This document shows, piece after piece, positions 12,279-24,500 of a stretch of DNA of 64,000 nucleotides (position 1 is its first letter; each line of letters opens with the position of its first letter). The stretch spans positions 567,913 through 631,912 of the forward strand of contig NW_019091364.1 of the NCBI RefSeq assembly GCF_001949145.1, read 5' to 3'. The DNA is from Acanthaster planci (Eukaryota; Echinodermata; Asteroidea; Valvatida; Acanthasteridae). A model generated the notes under the pieces. That model saw nothing but the letters and a program-made list of their open reading frames with translations. It did not search any database and was not told the origin of the DNA. The translations under genes and the position numbers were made by a program.

Positions 12279-12898
12279 CTTCCAACAAACACTTTATGGT
12301 CCTTTTTCTTCATGAAGTTTTGCTACTTTTAGGATCAAGTATTGCGTCTCTTCATTCATTATAATATTGATTTTTGTAACAGCCAGACAGCCCTGTGTGT
12401 GAACTTTTGACGCAGTAAAGACAAAGCCTAGAAAATGTAGAAGTTTTCAGTCAAACGTATCATGAACCCTGAATGTACTGTGCAAGTGCACACATTTTCA
12501 TGTAGCATTCACATGTGTACATGTACGTGTACAGAAACATAATGGCTGTCTAATGAAGGATTCATGCTCTTTGTACTGTCGAGAGCCGACATGTAAACAC
12601 AACTGGAAGCACATGATACGGTAGTTTGACAGTGGACTTTGTCCCTCCCACAATCAACGGCCCAGCCCATGTTAGAATTAGGAACTGTATACATGCACAT
12701 GCACATGTGGAAACAGGTTGGAAGTATCCATTAAAAAGTATCTCCAAGCAGTCTACAGGTAGGCACACACAGAAGTACAGGTACATGTCATCTCTGAGCA
12801 TGGATACGTTCTTGTAACTTTGTTCCATTACCGATTCTTAACATGACCAAGCTCCATTCTTTATTAGTGCATATATTCATGTACAGTACTTGTCAGAT

Positions 12899-13006
12899 AT
12901 TATAAGCAAAGCGCCGTGAAGCAACGCAAGATGGAGAGCTTCACCGTGAATACACGGTAGTTGAAATCACATGGGTGCCATTTCAGCAAGCGATGCACCT
13001 GCGCAG
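12899..13006. mobile_element. Truncated copy of the 11990 hAT-type MITE
   Basis: GCAAGATGGAGAGCTTCACC, GTGAATACAC, AATCACATGGGTGCCATTTC and GATGCACCTGCG match the reverse complement of the right half of the element at 11990-12278. The other half is missing. Confidence 0.65.
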
Positions 13007-14849
13007 ATTCGTTTCAATAAATAAACCACAAATAAAATAAGCACAACATTTGTTTAAGTGAGAAAAATTCTTGCTTGATAAATCAGGTTACCAGCCAAAT
13101 CTCCATGAGATGTATATTGTTTTAAGTGGTATTTACAAGTAGCTGTCTGTTGGCTCGCATGACAATCATATCGAGTTTGAGCTGGTAACCTTTGTGTTGT
13201 AAGCAAAGTTTTTTCATGCTTTAAGCAAAGTCTGTGCTTAAGTAGCTCTGTGAAATTGGCCCAAACAGCACTATGAATTTCTGTGTTTACGTCATAACTT
13301 TAGACTTTTTGGGGGGGGCTGTATTTCTACGTACCATTTAAATGCCTTGTTTATAAATAGAAATTAACAGCTGTTTTCTGGCCAATCGGAGAGCTGGCTG
13401 ACTAACAAGAAAGGTTTTTTGTGGATTTAACTTCCTTTGCTTATAAGATGCATACATGCATTTGTATGATTTTTGCTGGTAGTGGTCATAAACTGACCAG
13501 GTATATGCGTAGAATCAACAGGAAAATTGCCCTGAGTTGAAAAATCATGATCTGTATTTTTTCTTGAAGGTTTAATTCGCAAAGTTTGTTTGGGGAAAGA
13601 AAGTTGCTGTGGCTGCATCTGAACCTGTTGTTGAGGGCTAATGGTGCATGTGCATGTAGGCTTAGGTCTACTCCCCATTGGAAATGTGTGGCAAAGTGTA
13701 GATAATAGACCTACATGTACCCGTACATACATAACCGTTGTAAGGAAGCCTGATTTGGACATGGCCTAAAAATGTATTGATTAGACACCCACAATGAGAG
13801 CAGGTGTGGATAATAAGGCCTGGAACCACTTGAATTGATTCTCAAAATCCAGGAATTGAAGTCTGAAGAGGCCATCCGTGTCAGCATCATTTTTGATTTC
13901 TCATGTGGGAAGTTGACTACCAAAACAAACATCTTGGTTTATGTAATTCTTTTGCGATGACGCATGGCAAAGCATGGTGTCTGGGAATGACCTTTGACCC
14001 ACTTTCGGAAACATGAATTTGTCCATTTCAGAGGAAGTGAAAGCCTTCAGGGCCATTGCATTTCCGTCCAAAAACACAATGGAAGCATATCTAGCCTAGA
14101 CTCCTCGGGTTCCATTCAGGGAATAGATTATATTCATTGTTTTCCATGACCCCAAGAAAAGCCTCTAATTAACCGTTTTCGAGATGGAGTATATCCCAGC
14201 AAGCTATCAGAAACACAGATTCCCTTGGTGTGTTTACCGAAACCAGAGCATTTTAACTGAGGAAACTTGAAGGATTCTGGTTGGTAGACTTGTGACGAGT
14301 CCTTGGTAATTTGTGGCAGGTGTGAGCGGTGGACTAGGGAAAGTTTAATTAAGGCATGGCACACAGGATATCCTCTCTCTGATTGGTTTGTGTGTATTGA
14401 ATTCTGAGCATGTCTGTTATCTGTGTAGTTCATCCTTGGGTTGCTTTCTCTACATGTACCGGTATGTCATGTATACAATGTGGCATTGTGCAATTACATG
14501 TATGCATTGATGATTGAACCACAAATTATTAAAAATATTACCGATCCCCATGTATCCATCGGTCGGTACATGTACAAGTACCATGTAACCTAGGAACTGT
14601 ATACAACAAGCATTAGCATGTACATGTACATTGACTGAAAAATTTTGGAATTGTGAAGCAAACTTTGAAAGCAAACTTTGAATTCAAACGTTTCAGCAAT
14701 CGTTGCCTCTGCAAGTACCGTACATGTACATGTAACTTCAAATCTAAATACATACATGTACATTACTGGATTCAGTAGCGGTGATGGCGCAGCCTAGTGC
14801 ACTCTACCAACTTCACATTTTTTTAAGTTGAACTTTGTACTGGGGAGAT
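13007..14849. other. No gene recognised apart from one dispersed repeat
   Basis: Possible 5' flank of WIPF. A first non-coding WIPF exon may lie here or further left, because the acceptor before 15514 implies one; I could not locate it. Confidence 0.45.
13608..13735. repeat. Hairpin-type dispersed repeat, copy 1
   Basis: GCTGCATCTGAACCTGTTGT, CCCATTGGAAATGTGTGG and ATAATAGACCTAC match the segment at 26150. The ends are partly complementary (TAGGTCTAC with GTAGATAATAGACCTA). Confidence 0.5.
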
Positions 14850-15040
14850 GTTAATTTATATTATGGGGTTTGCCCTTAGTCAACATATATAAAAAAAATT
14901 TCACAAGCTTACTCTTGTGGGACTCGAACCCACGACCTCCTGCTTACTATGGCAGACGTCTTAATACTTCGCCAACAAGCTTGCCAGTATCAGCTGGCTG
15001 GTCAGGTGTAGCAGCGGGTACTACAAACTGTTTTCAGTTC
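14850..15040 (-). mobile_element. tRNA-derived SINE copy 2
   Basis: The minus strand carries GGGTTCGAGTCCCAC (B box) and a tRNA-like cloverleaf region at about 14903-14987. Upstream is the same leader (ACCCGCTGCTACACCTGAC) as copy 1; downstream the tail AGGGCAAACCCC is shared with copy 3. Ends are approximate; no target duplication found. Confidence 0.65.
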
Positions 15041-15390
15041 AGTGTGTGCATTGACCTTTGCCCTTCAGAGACGTGACCTTTGACCTTCAGATACATGTGC
15101 ACCACACTTTCCTTTTACTCGCGGCTCAAAGCTGCAATATTGAAAAAAAAAAAGCCTGGTGTTGAGTCATGCCAAAATGAAGTGCAGAGTTTTGGTTAGA
15201 GAAGGCACACAATCGTGACCAAAGGCTGGTTCATACTTCAAGCGAATTTGACATCACACTACATGTACATTTGTAGTGAAATTTACTGGAGTTGAAATGT
15301 GTTCAACTTTTCTGAATGTGCAGCAGGAACAAGTGATCAGAAGTCACAATTGGCATTTGTGTTCACTTTCGTGCCAAGTTTGAATTGGCC

Positions 15391-15449
15391 TTAACCCTAA
15401 CCCTCCTCAATCCTTCACCTGTTGGAGGACTGAGGACTGTTATGGTTAA
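15391..15449. mobile_element. 59-bp TTAACCCTAACC mini-hairpin
   Basis: TTAACCCTAACCCTCCTCAA at the left faces a weaker complement ending GGTTAA at the right, with TCCTTCACC/GGAGGACTG between. It resembles a deleted version of the element at 19223. Confidence 0.35.
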
Positions 15450-15573
15450 TGTATCAGAAATGTTTCCGTCAGACACAGTATTAAACAATGTATTCTTTTT
15501 CTTTTATCACCAGATTCCATAGTGGGCTGGGTGAGCGATAGTCTACATAAAGAGAAACTAAACTACCACCACT

Positions 15574-18500
15574 ATGCCTCCCCCACCACCCCCTGCCCCA
15601 GCCCCCCCACCCCCACCCCCAGCCAACATGAGCGGGCCTCCTCCACTCAGTAAGAAGGCACAGAAGGACCGAGGAGCATTGCTGACTGACATCCACAAAG
15701 GAGCCAGACTCAAAAAGACGGTCACAAACGACAGGAGTGCACCAGTCCTAGCACGTGAGCCTCTTGAGAATACTTACTGTGTTCCTCATTACAAAGAATC
15801 TCTAGAAACAGACCAATGGCACCTGCTAAGTCATGTGACCAATAGTGGATATCAGACATCAGCAGACATAGCACTTTTCCATAGCAGAGTGTCATAAGTG
15901 TCATTTACTTAAGCTGATGGTTGGTCAAGTATTCCAACTACTGATACGCTGAGTACTAAGCTGAAAATCAGCATTATTTTGGGTAAACAATACGACAAGC
16001 ATTACTGTAGAAGAATACTATCCTTTTGCTGTTTGAAACCCACTACAGGTCACGTGACTAAGCACAATCGGTCTATAAAGTCTTGAGTTCATTGGACACC
16101 ACACATTTCTCACCTATGGTTCAGATGAGCACTTGTATTGAAACACTCGGCAAGTTTCACGCTCATTTCTTTTGCTGTTCGTTTTGTGGCAAGATGTTCA
16201 TATGTCTACCCTTGAAAAGTTCTTAATGACTTCGCACCTGTGGCAGTTATCAATGTTGATGATAGTGGGGCGGGATAATTATCATTTTGTTTCTGTTTTC
16301 GAAATTCTTTTCAAATTCCTATCATCATTTACTGGACACTTACACCCACACGAAGACCTGTTGACAGTGGAATATTTCAGCCAGGCCTGACGCCATGTAA
16401 AAAGAGTCCAGATTTTGCGGTGTTATGTAATTTTCTTTTGTTAATGAAAATGGCACAGTGCGCTGCTGACCACTTTTCAATAGGGGCCAGATTAGCATGC
16501 AGCGGTGCTGTGTGGCTTATCACTGCGACGGTGGAGCACTTTGTCCCAGGTGTAATCCACTCGCGCTAAATCCACAAAACTGTGGTATACTGTTGCAAAA
16601 CAAGGCTGGAGTATCTCCACTATTTGAGTGAAAAAATGTTGGTAATGCCCAGCAGCCTGGTCTTTTGTTATGAGTACGGTCTTTTGATACAAGGCCCAGT
16701 TCCCCATGTCCGATTTCGGAGACCCTGGCCACGCATATAAAGAATACGTGTTCGGTACTGGAAACCCCGGCAGCAAGTGGTTAAAGAAATGTTTCCCCAA
16801 AAAAAGTAGGCCCCAAGCCCCTTGGACTCTTTTTTTATTCTTGCTGTGTTTCTGCTGATTCAAACTTTTTTAATGGAGTTGTTTTGTTTGAATTATCTAG
16901 CTGAGAAGAAACCCGCTGGTGGTGGAGGGGGCGGAGTCGGCAGACCAGGAGGAGGAGGGATGGGAGGCGGTGGAGGAGGGGGCGGTGGAATGAGTGGGGG
17001 GATGGGTGGACTGTTCAGTGGTGGAATGCCACAGCTTAAGAAGACGGGCAGATTTCCAGCAGGATCAGGTGCGATCAAGTTACTGCAGTCTTTGCCTTGG
17101 ACTTTATAGTCATTACTGGTTGAGAGAGATTTTGCCTTTAATTCTTAACAAGAGAGCAAATTCCTCTTTTACAAAAGTATGCTGCATGTGCAAGGACTTG
17201 GCATGTATATTTTAACAGAAAATGTCCAAACCTCAGCTAGTTTTGATCATCAACCAGCTGTGAAATCCCTCAGGTAGCTGGTTATGCAAACCCTTGTAAG
17301 TTAGTTTCTTTAATGTGTCATTATCAAGTGGTTATCTTATCTTTTGTTAAGAAAGATTAACGTCTGTTTTACAAACACTTTGCAGTGTCGGCAACGTTCA
17401 CACATACATGTATTTCCAATGCTGCAGTTTCCCTGCTCAAGAGGAAGAAGCCATGGAAATAAATCATCCTGCTGTTTATTTACTTTGCAAATTTAGTTAT
17501 TTATAATGCTGCCTTGGTAAGCAGCTTTGATTGTACAGTGTGCTGAGAGTCATTTAGTGTCCTAACAGAAATCTCTTGCATCTTTTTCCATAGGTGCCAA
17601 GGATAGGAACACCCCTGCAAGTAATCATGTAGGTGGCCCCGGCCAGTCGCTAGGAAGTAGACAGTTTGGTTCTCAGCCTCCGCCTCCACCCCCAAGCAGA
17701 TCAGCGGGGAATACTCAGCCCCCTTCCCAACGTCTTTCCAACATAGGATTACAAAACGCAGACCGGCAAGAGCCTCCCTCGCCTAAACTGCATGGCCGGC
17801 CGCTACCCAGCCATCCAGGGCTGCCCAGGGACTCTACCACAACACAGAACAAACCGTCTTGGATGAATGATATCAAAGGGGGGAATTCCAGGCCTGCCTA
17901 CAACTCTGGAGGGCACTCTGCTGCCCCGCCACCTCCACCTCCTCAACAGAATAAGCCACGCCCCCCATCAGTTGGAAACCTGCCGCCCCCACCTCCACCT
18001 GGGCGTAATGTTCCAAACGGTAGGCAGAAAGACCAGGCTCCCCCAAGACCACCATCATCATCATCACGGCCACCAGCATTACCACCAACGAGGCAATCTT
18101 TGGGGCGTATGCCACCCCCTCCCCCTCCCCCAGCGAGAGAGCCCCCACCCCCAGTACCACAGCCACCACCTCCCTCCAGGCAACCCCCTGCAGGAAGACC
18201 GGCTCCTCCCCCAATTCCAGACCCCATGCAGAATGTATCCCAAACAAATGGACCAACCTTTGGCGGAGCCCCACCCCCACTCCCTCCATCGAGGGCCGCA
18301 AACAGCCGACCTCCACCCCCTCCTCCACCCAGCGACAGTGGATCCCGACCGTCAGGATTACCGCCACCTCCCCCCCCAGCAAGGAACACCGGGCGTCCAG
18401 TCTCCAGTGGCCCAGCGCCACCTGCACCCCCATCCAGTCGGCCGCCCCCTCTACCATCGCGATCTGGTCCGGCACAAAGTGCGCCGCCACCGCCACCCCC

Positions 18501-21500
18501 GTCAAGAGAAAGACCGCCATCAATCGTAGGCAGTAATAGTTCATCACTTGGTCCGCCTCCACCACCTCCGCCAAGTAGAGGTACACGGGCTTCAGGAGCA
18601 CCGCAAATTACCAACAATAACGGATATGGTAAGTTGATGCATACTTTGGGATAGCTTTCCACTTACACGTGTTTTGATCGCCTGGATTCAACTTTCTTGC
18701 TTGTGTTATAGCGTTAGATACTTACATCAATGGCTACCTGTTCTTCTGAACCGTCTTAGGTCTTTCACAATCTTCCTCTGTCTCAAGGAGATAGAGCAAT
18801 ATTGGCACAGAAATAAATCCCATTAAATAGTGGCTGGATCATGTGACTTTTTAGAGTTCATTACAAAACAATTAGCCTATTATTCTCTCACTTGTCATAA
18901 ATGCTACAAATGTCAAATCTGAAGCCTTGTGTTGTCATACTACCTTTCTATAATGTCACACAATGGTGCATAATGTCACACTTGTTCACCTACTGTTGAC
19001 GTTCCGCTCCTGGTATTTATAGCTCGTCTAAGAATCCCTGATTCATTTCCTGGACCGACATGAACTTAGTTGGGATTCTCACATGTCATGTGACCCAACA
19101 GTACCCTCATACACATGTTGACTTACATGGATGTATCTATGTTCCTGTCTGAAGCCTCCTTTATCACACATGGATACAGCAGAGTTGCCAAATTCACAAG
19201 TTCCTAGGGAATTCTAGGTATATTAACCCTAACCATCCCAAATCCTTCAAAATCCGCCTGGCAGTTATGGAGGATTTTAGAGTATTGAGGCTGCAGGACA
19301 AAATTGCACTGCTGAATGCGACAGATGGGATTGTCTCAAGGTTGTGAATTAGACCTCGTGTTGTTCATGCTCAGCCATGCATAAATTCATATTCCTCCAT
19401 ACTGATACCATTCACACTGCCTCAACATAATGAGAGGAATTGCTAGAGGATTTTGAAGGATCGAGGCAGTAGGCACCCCTCTACAGAATATGTTTAAGAA
19501 GTATCAGAGGATTTTGGAGGATTGGCGCTGTACCCAATTTTTTATGGGGGCAGTTGGAAGATTTTGAAGGATTGAGGGTGTATCCTCTAGAAGGGCCTAG
19601 GTGGTTAGGGTCAACACAGGATTAACCCTAATCCCATAGAATGTACATAAACCATTCAGTTTGACAGAATTATATAGATTCACCTTTGCAACAGCCTAGA
19701 TGTTACATGGAATTCCTGGTTGGTTTCAAGGATCCAGCGGAGAAGTTACATGGGTTACAGGGGCAGATCCATGGGAGAGGGCACCCCCCCTTTTTCACTA
19801 AATAAATCAGTAAAAGATGAAACACAGGGAAGGAGGAAAAAAAGGGTTCATACTGNNNNNNNNNNNNNNNNNNNNNNNNNNNNNNNNNNNNNNNNNNNNN
19901 NNNNNNNNNNNNNNNNNNNNNNNNNNNNNNNNNNNNNNNNNNNNNNNNNNNNNNNNNNNNNNNNNNNNNNNNNNNNNNNNNNNNNNNNNNNNNNNNNNNN
20001 NNNNNNNNNNNNNNNNNNNNNNNNNNNNNNNNNNNNNNNNNNNNNNNNNNNNNNNNNNNNNNNNNNNNNNNNNNNNNNNNNNNNNNNNNNNNNNNNNNNN
20101 NNNNNNNNNNNNNNNNNNNNNNNNNNNNNNNNNNNNNNNNNNNNNNNNNNNNNNNNNNNNNNNNNNNNNNNNNNNNNNNNNNNNNNNNNNNNNNNNNNNN
20201 NNNNNNNNNNNNNNNNNNNNNNNNNNNNNNNNNNNNNNNNNNNNNNNNNNNNNNNNNNNNNNNNNNNNNNNNNNNNNNNNNNNNNNNNNNNNNNNNNNNN
20301 NNNNNNNNNNNNNNNNNNNNNNNNNNNNNNNNNNNNNNNNNNNNNNNNNNNNNNNNNNNNNNNNNNNNNNNNNNNNNNNNNNNNNNNNNNNNNNNNNNNN
20401 NNNNNNNNNNNNNNNNNNNNNNNNNNNNNNNNNNNNNNNNNNNNNNNNNNNNNNNNNNNNNNNNNNNNNNNNNNNNNNNNNNNNNNNNNNNNNNNNNNNN
20501 NNNNNNNNNNNNTGCCTAGAATCCCAAAGTGCCCCAGACTCCATATTATAAGGTCTTTGCGCTACTTGTTCATGGGCGTTTTACCATTTGCTGCTTTCGT
20601 TCATGGCCCTCCCCCCCTCGCCCTTTGGGAAAATCCCGGATCTGTCCCTGGGTTAAGATTCTGTCAGTCTGCACCATGTAGAAATGCTCTTCGGGAGTCC
20701 TGTACTCAGATTTCCAGTATTTGGTACATGTTCCGCATTTCATGAACTTCACTTGTTAGAGTTCTTTGTCATAGTGTTTTTGTGCTGCTCATTTGTGCAT
20801 AGCAGTCCATTGTGTGTGCTGGAACTATCACCAGTGTACATGTATGGTACCGGTACCCCGTAACCTTCATGTACATGTCCTGAATGAGTATTATTACTAC
20901 AAAGACCTTGTCATAACATCAGGAAATTCATGCATCTATCAAGTACCGGTACATGTAAACTGTGCATAGCACGCCTCTATGCACGCAGTACCCATGCAGT
21001 TGAAACTTAATTTACGACTTCACACTGCGTTCTTTTTCCCAATAACCTTTCAATAGTTGTTTGTACATTTTCAAGATAGAAACCTAAAATGTCATGTATA
21101 TGCCAGGCAGTAATCACCCAAAAATATTTCACTGTGACACCTACTTACGAACGAAATTCATTGTCACGTTTTAATGTGAACAGGCCGAGCAAAATACATA
21201 AATTATATATTGGACCCAAATGAAATTACTGCATGAGTGGATTGTGGATAAGGAAAGAATTCACCAATAGGAAATACACATCGTTGTGTCATTATCAGGA
21301 CCAGTTTCAGAAATGCAAAGTGCTTGTTACAAACTGAAACAACAAAATTAGCAATGACTAGTCTCCAGGAGGCAACAAACAAACAAACAGATACGGTAGA
21401 AACACCATTTATCTGATTGGAGTTGGAGTTGACAAGCAAAGAGGAAAACAGGTTCACAATGACTAGCATTGTACAATTCATCCCTACACATACCTGGACA

Positions 21501-24500
21501 TGGATATGTACCTATACAAAGGTGAACTGTACCTTTAACTTGTCATAGGTGAATAGTTGTGAATAGATGTTTGTTGTTCAGGAATCTGGAATGTCCCTCC
21601 CGAACCCGGTCGCATGAAAAAAAAAAAAGCCACATCTTCTATGATTCAGGTGAACGAACACATCCCATTTCAACTCGCTTATTTAAATGTTACCCAGTGT
21701 GTGACGTTTATGAAGTGCTGATAAGTTTAGGGCCTTGTGTGCCGTGGAAGAATTTATCGAAATTGGGAAGCATTGTCCTTTTTTGACGGTCCTCTTTGTC
21801 CGCAGGATCAAGGATTTCTATGATAAGTTTACAGTACCACAATTAGTTCCCCAACAATTGTTAGGTTTCAGTGTAAAATGGCATGTATCTCTGTCTTAAC
21901 AATTTGGCTTGATTTGTTTCTGTTTTCTGTAGATTCTTTTGAGAGCAGATTTGGGTTCCGTTCAGAAAAAGAGTTTCCTTCTCCTAAGCCTTTCACACCA
22001 ACGCACAAGACCTATCCCAGCAAAACTTTATCTAATAGACAAAGTAAGTATGACCAAAACCAATCACAGTAATAGTTGTGCAACCGTGCTTCTGGTTTCG
22101 TAAACATTTCTGTGGCCTGCATCAGTAAAAATGTGAGTTTATTGAGGGAAAAAAATTCTGCAATCCGTTAAATTCAGCTAGAACTTGAAGACACTGATAA
22201 GATGCTAACGTGCCAACCCAACTTTCACAAGCTGGCTAATTGAGGGATAAGACACCTCCAGCATGTAAGCAGAAGGTCATGGATTGGAGTCTCACGCAAG
22301 TGGGGCCCCAGCAGCACTGGAAATAGATAGCCTAGCCTGTAAAAAGTTCTGCTGTTACTGTTGAAAGTCCAACAAGAAAACCAGACAAACAAAGCTGGCA
22401 TATATCTTCCTGTTTGTCCAACATAAAGAGGGAATACATTTCTGTGGCATTTTTAATCACAAAAAAAAAATCCTCTTTCTTTTTTACCTGCTGGATGGAA
22501 CATACATGTAAGCCAGTATGTTAAGGCCATCTCTCAGTCTTTACTGAAGTAAAAGACACTGTGTTTGAATGTTAACTAACTGCCAACAGACGCAGTTCGC
22601 TACTTGCCCATTGATTCGGTTTATTACACAACGGAACAGCTGTCAGAAAAAGCACAGATTGAGGATGGTGAGTGGGGCATGTGTAGCTTGCATAGGACCC
22701 ATCAGCATGGCAAGAGATGCATACTGTAAATATCCAACAGGTGTGGGAGGTCAGTGGTAGGGAGGGGCGTGGCAGGAGGAAAGGGTGTAGTTCATTGACC
22801 TCCACAGTGTCCAAGATTGAGGATGGTGAGTGGGGCATATGTAGCTTGCATAGGGCCCATCAGCATGGCAAGAGATGCATAATGTAAATATCCAACAGGT
22901 GGGGGAGGTCAGTGGTAGGAAGGGGCGTGGCAGGAGGAAAGGGTGTGGTTCATTGACCTCCACAGCGTCTAAGATGGAGGAAGGTGCGTGGGGCATGTGT
23001 AGCTTGCATAGGGCCCATCAGCATGGCAAGAGATGCATACTGTAAATATCCAACAGGTGGGGGAGGTCAGTGGTAGGGAGGGGCGTGGCAGGAGGAAAAG
23101 GTGTAGTTCATTGACCTCCACAGCGTCTAAGATGGAGGAAGGTGCGTGGGGCATGTGTAGCTTGCACAGCCTGTCAGCATGTCAAGAGATGCATAAACAC
23201 TCAATGACGGGAAGGGGGAGGGCATAGTAGGAAGGGCATAACAAGCGGAACCAGGTGCGGTTCACTGACCTCCGTAGTGTCCCAGATTGTCTCGTGGTAA
23301 CCTCTGAAGAATACCCTAGGAATGGATGAAATCCACACGGCGATCTGTGTATTGCAGATGCTCTTTGAATAAAGTCTGATAATCTTTGAACTTTGTATTC
23401 AACATAATATAGACATTTAATATAGTAGGTTGTATGTTTCAGCCCCATACCAAAAGGTCGCACAAAAAAACGGAAACTCTGAACTATAAAAAAGCACTGC
23501 ACAAGGGCACTGGCTTACAGGAAGTCCACAATACACACATGAAAAGCTCAGAATGAATCAGAAACCAAAGGAAATGCCATGTGCATATGCATTGTCAGAT
23601 TCATACAAGTAAAAGGAAGTCATGTTGAGTTTCCTTGTTATTCTAAATATGAATAAACAAGATCTGATATTGTGACTTTGCCGTCAAAACTGAGTCTTCA
23701 TTTTCATATTAGTTTTCACAATAGCTAAGCTCTAGTGATGTAATCATTGTTAACATGCAACCTACATGCAAGCGTGCATTGGAAAAGCAGGAGTACATGT
23801 ACATCAGAGTTTTGCTGGATCCAACTTCCTTCTATCTTCAAGGCTTCAGCAGCAGGCTGTATCAACTGTGTGTGATAACAAATGCACAACAAAATTGTCT
23901 TTGTAAATATTTTGGTTTTGTGATCTTCCTCTACATGAAACATTTTAGGTAGTTTTTTGCCTCAAGTTTTCCATAAAGTTGGTCCCATTTTAGAAAGACA
24001 GTGATGTATAAGACTTGAAGCTTTGTAGAGGGCTTGCGGACCTTTGCGGTAACATCACATGGAAAGATCTCTTTTGGAAGAGATGCGGTTCTCTGATAAG
24101 AACCATTGAGTGTATATTCGACGTTTTGACCAGTATGCGGTAGTCATCCCCTGGTCATCCTGTGGTCATCCCCTGGTCATCCCCCGGTCATCCCCTGGTC
24201 ATCCCCCGGTCATCCCCTGGTCATCCCCTGGTCATCCCCTGGTCATCCTCTTGCCATCCTCAGCTTCACTCCTGAGGACAACGAGAGCACACTGGTTGAA
24301 ACGTTGAGTACACACTCAATGGTTCTTGTCAGAACCATACCTCTTCCAAAAAGAGATCTATCCACATACCACAAGCCATCTCCTTAAAAGTGATGGTTTT
24401 TTTTTCAGAATAGAGTCTTGGTTTCAAAACATGCTTGAAACATGTTTTTGTCTTCGTTTGCTTTTTCTTTTAGCTTCAGTTTCACATGAGTTATGAAATG

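Noticed and set aside
16492-16863. 123-codon reverse frame in the first WIPF coding intron
   Set aside because: No recognisable domain or splice structure; probably chance or a very old repeat.
17867-18662. Long open frames overlapping the WIPF proline-rich exon in other frames and on the reverse strand
   Set aside because: They arise from CCN-rich codons; only the frame with WIP motifs, splice phases and a homologous neighbour exon is supported.
19720-20745. Long frames spanning 19.8-20.5 kb
   Set aside because: They consist mostly of Ns.
22657-23285. CRISPR-like array
   Set aside because: The 158-bp units are contiguous tandem repeats without spacers, in an animal intron.
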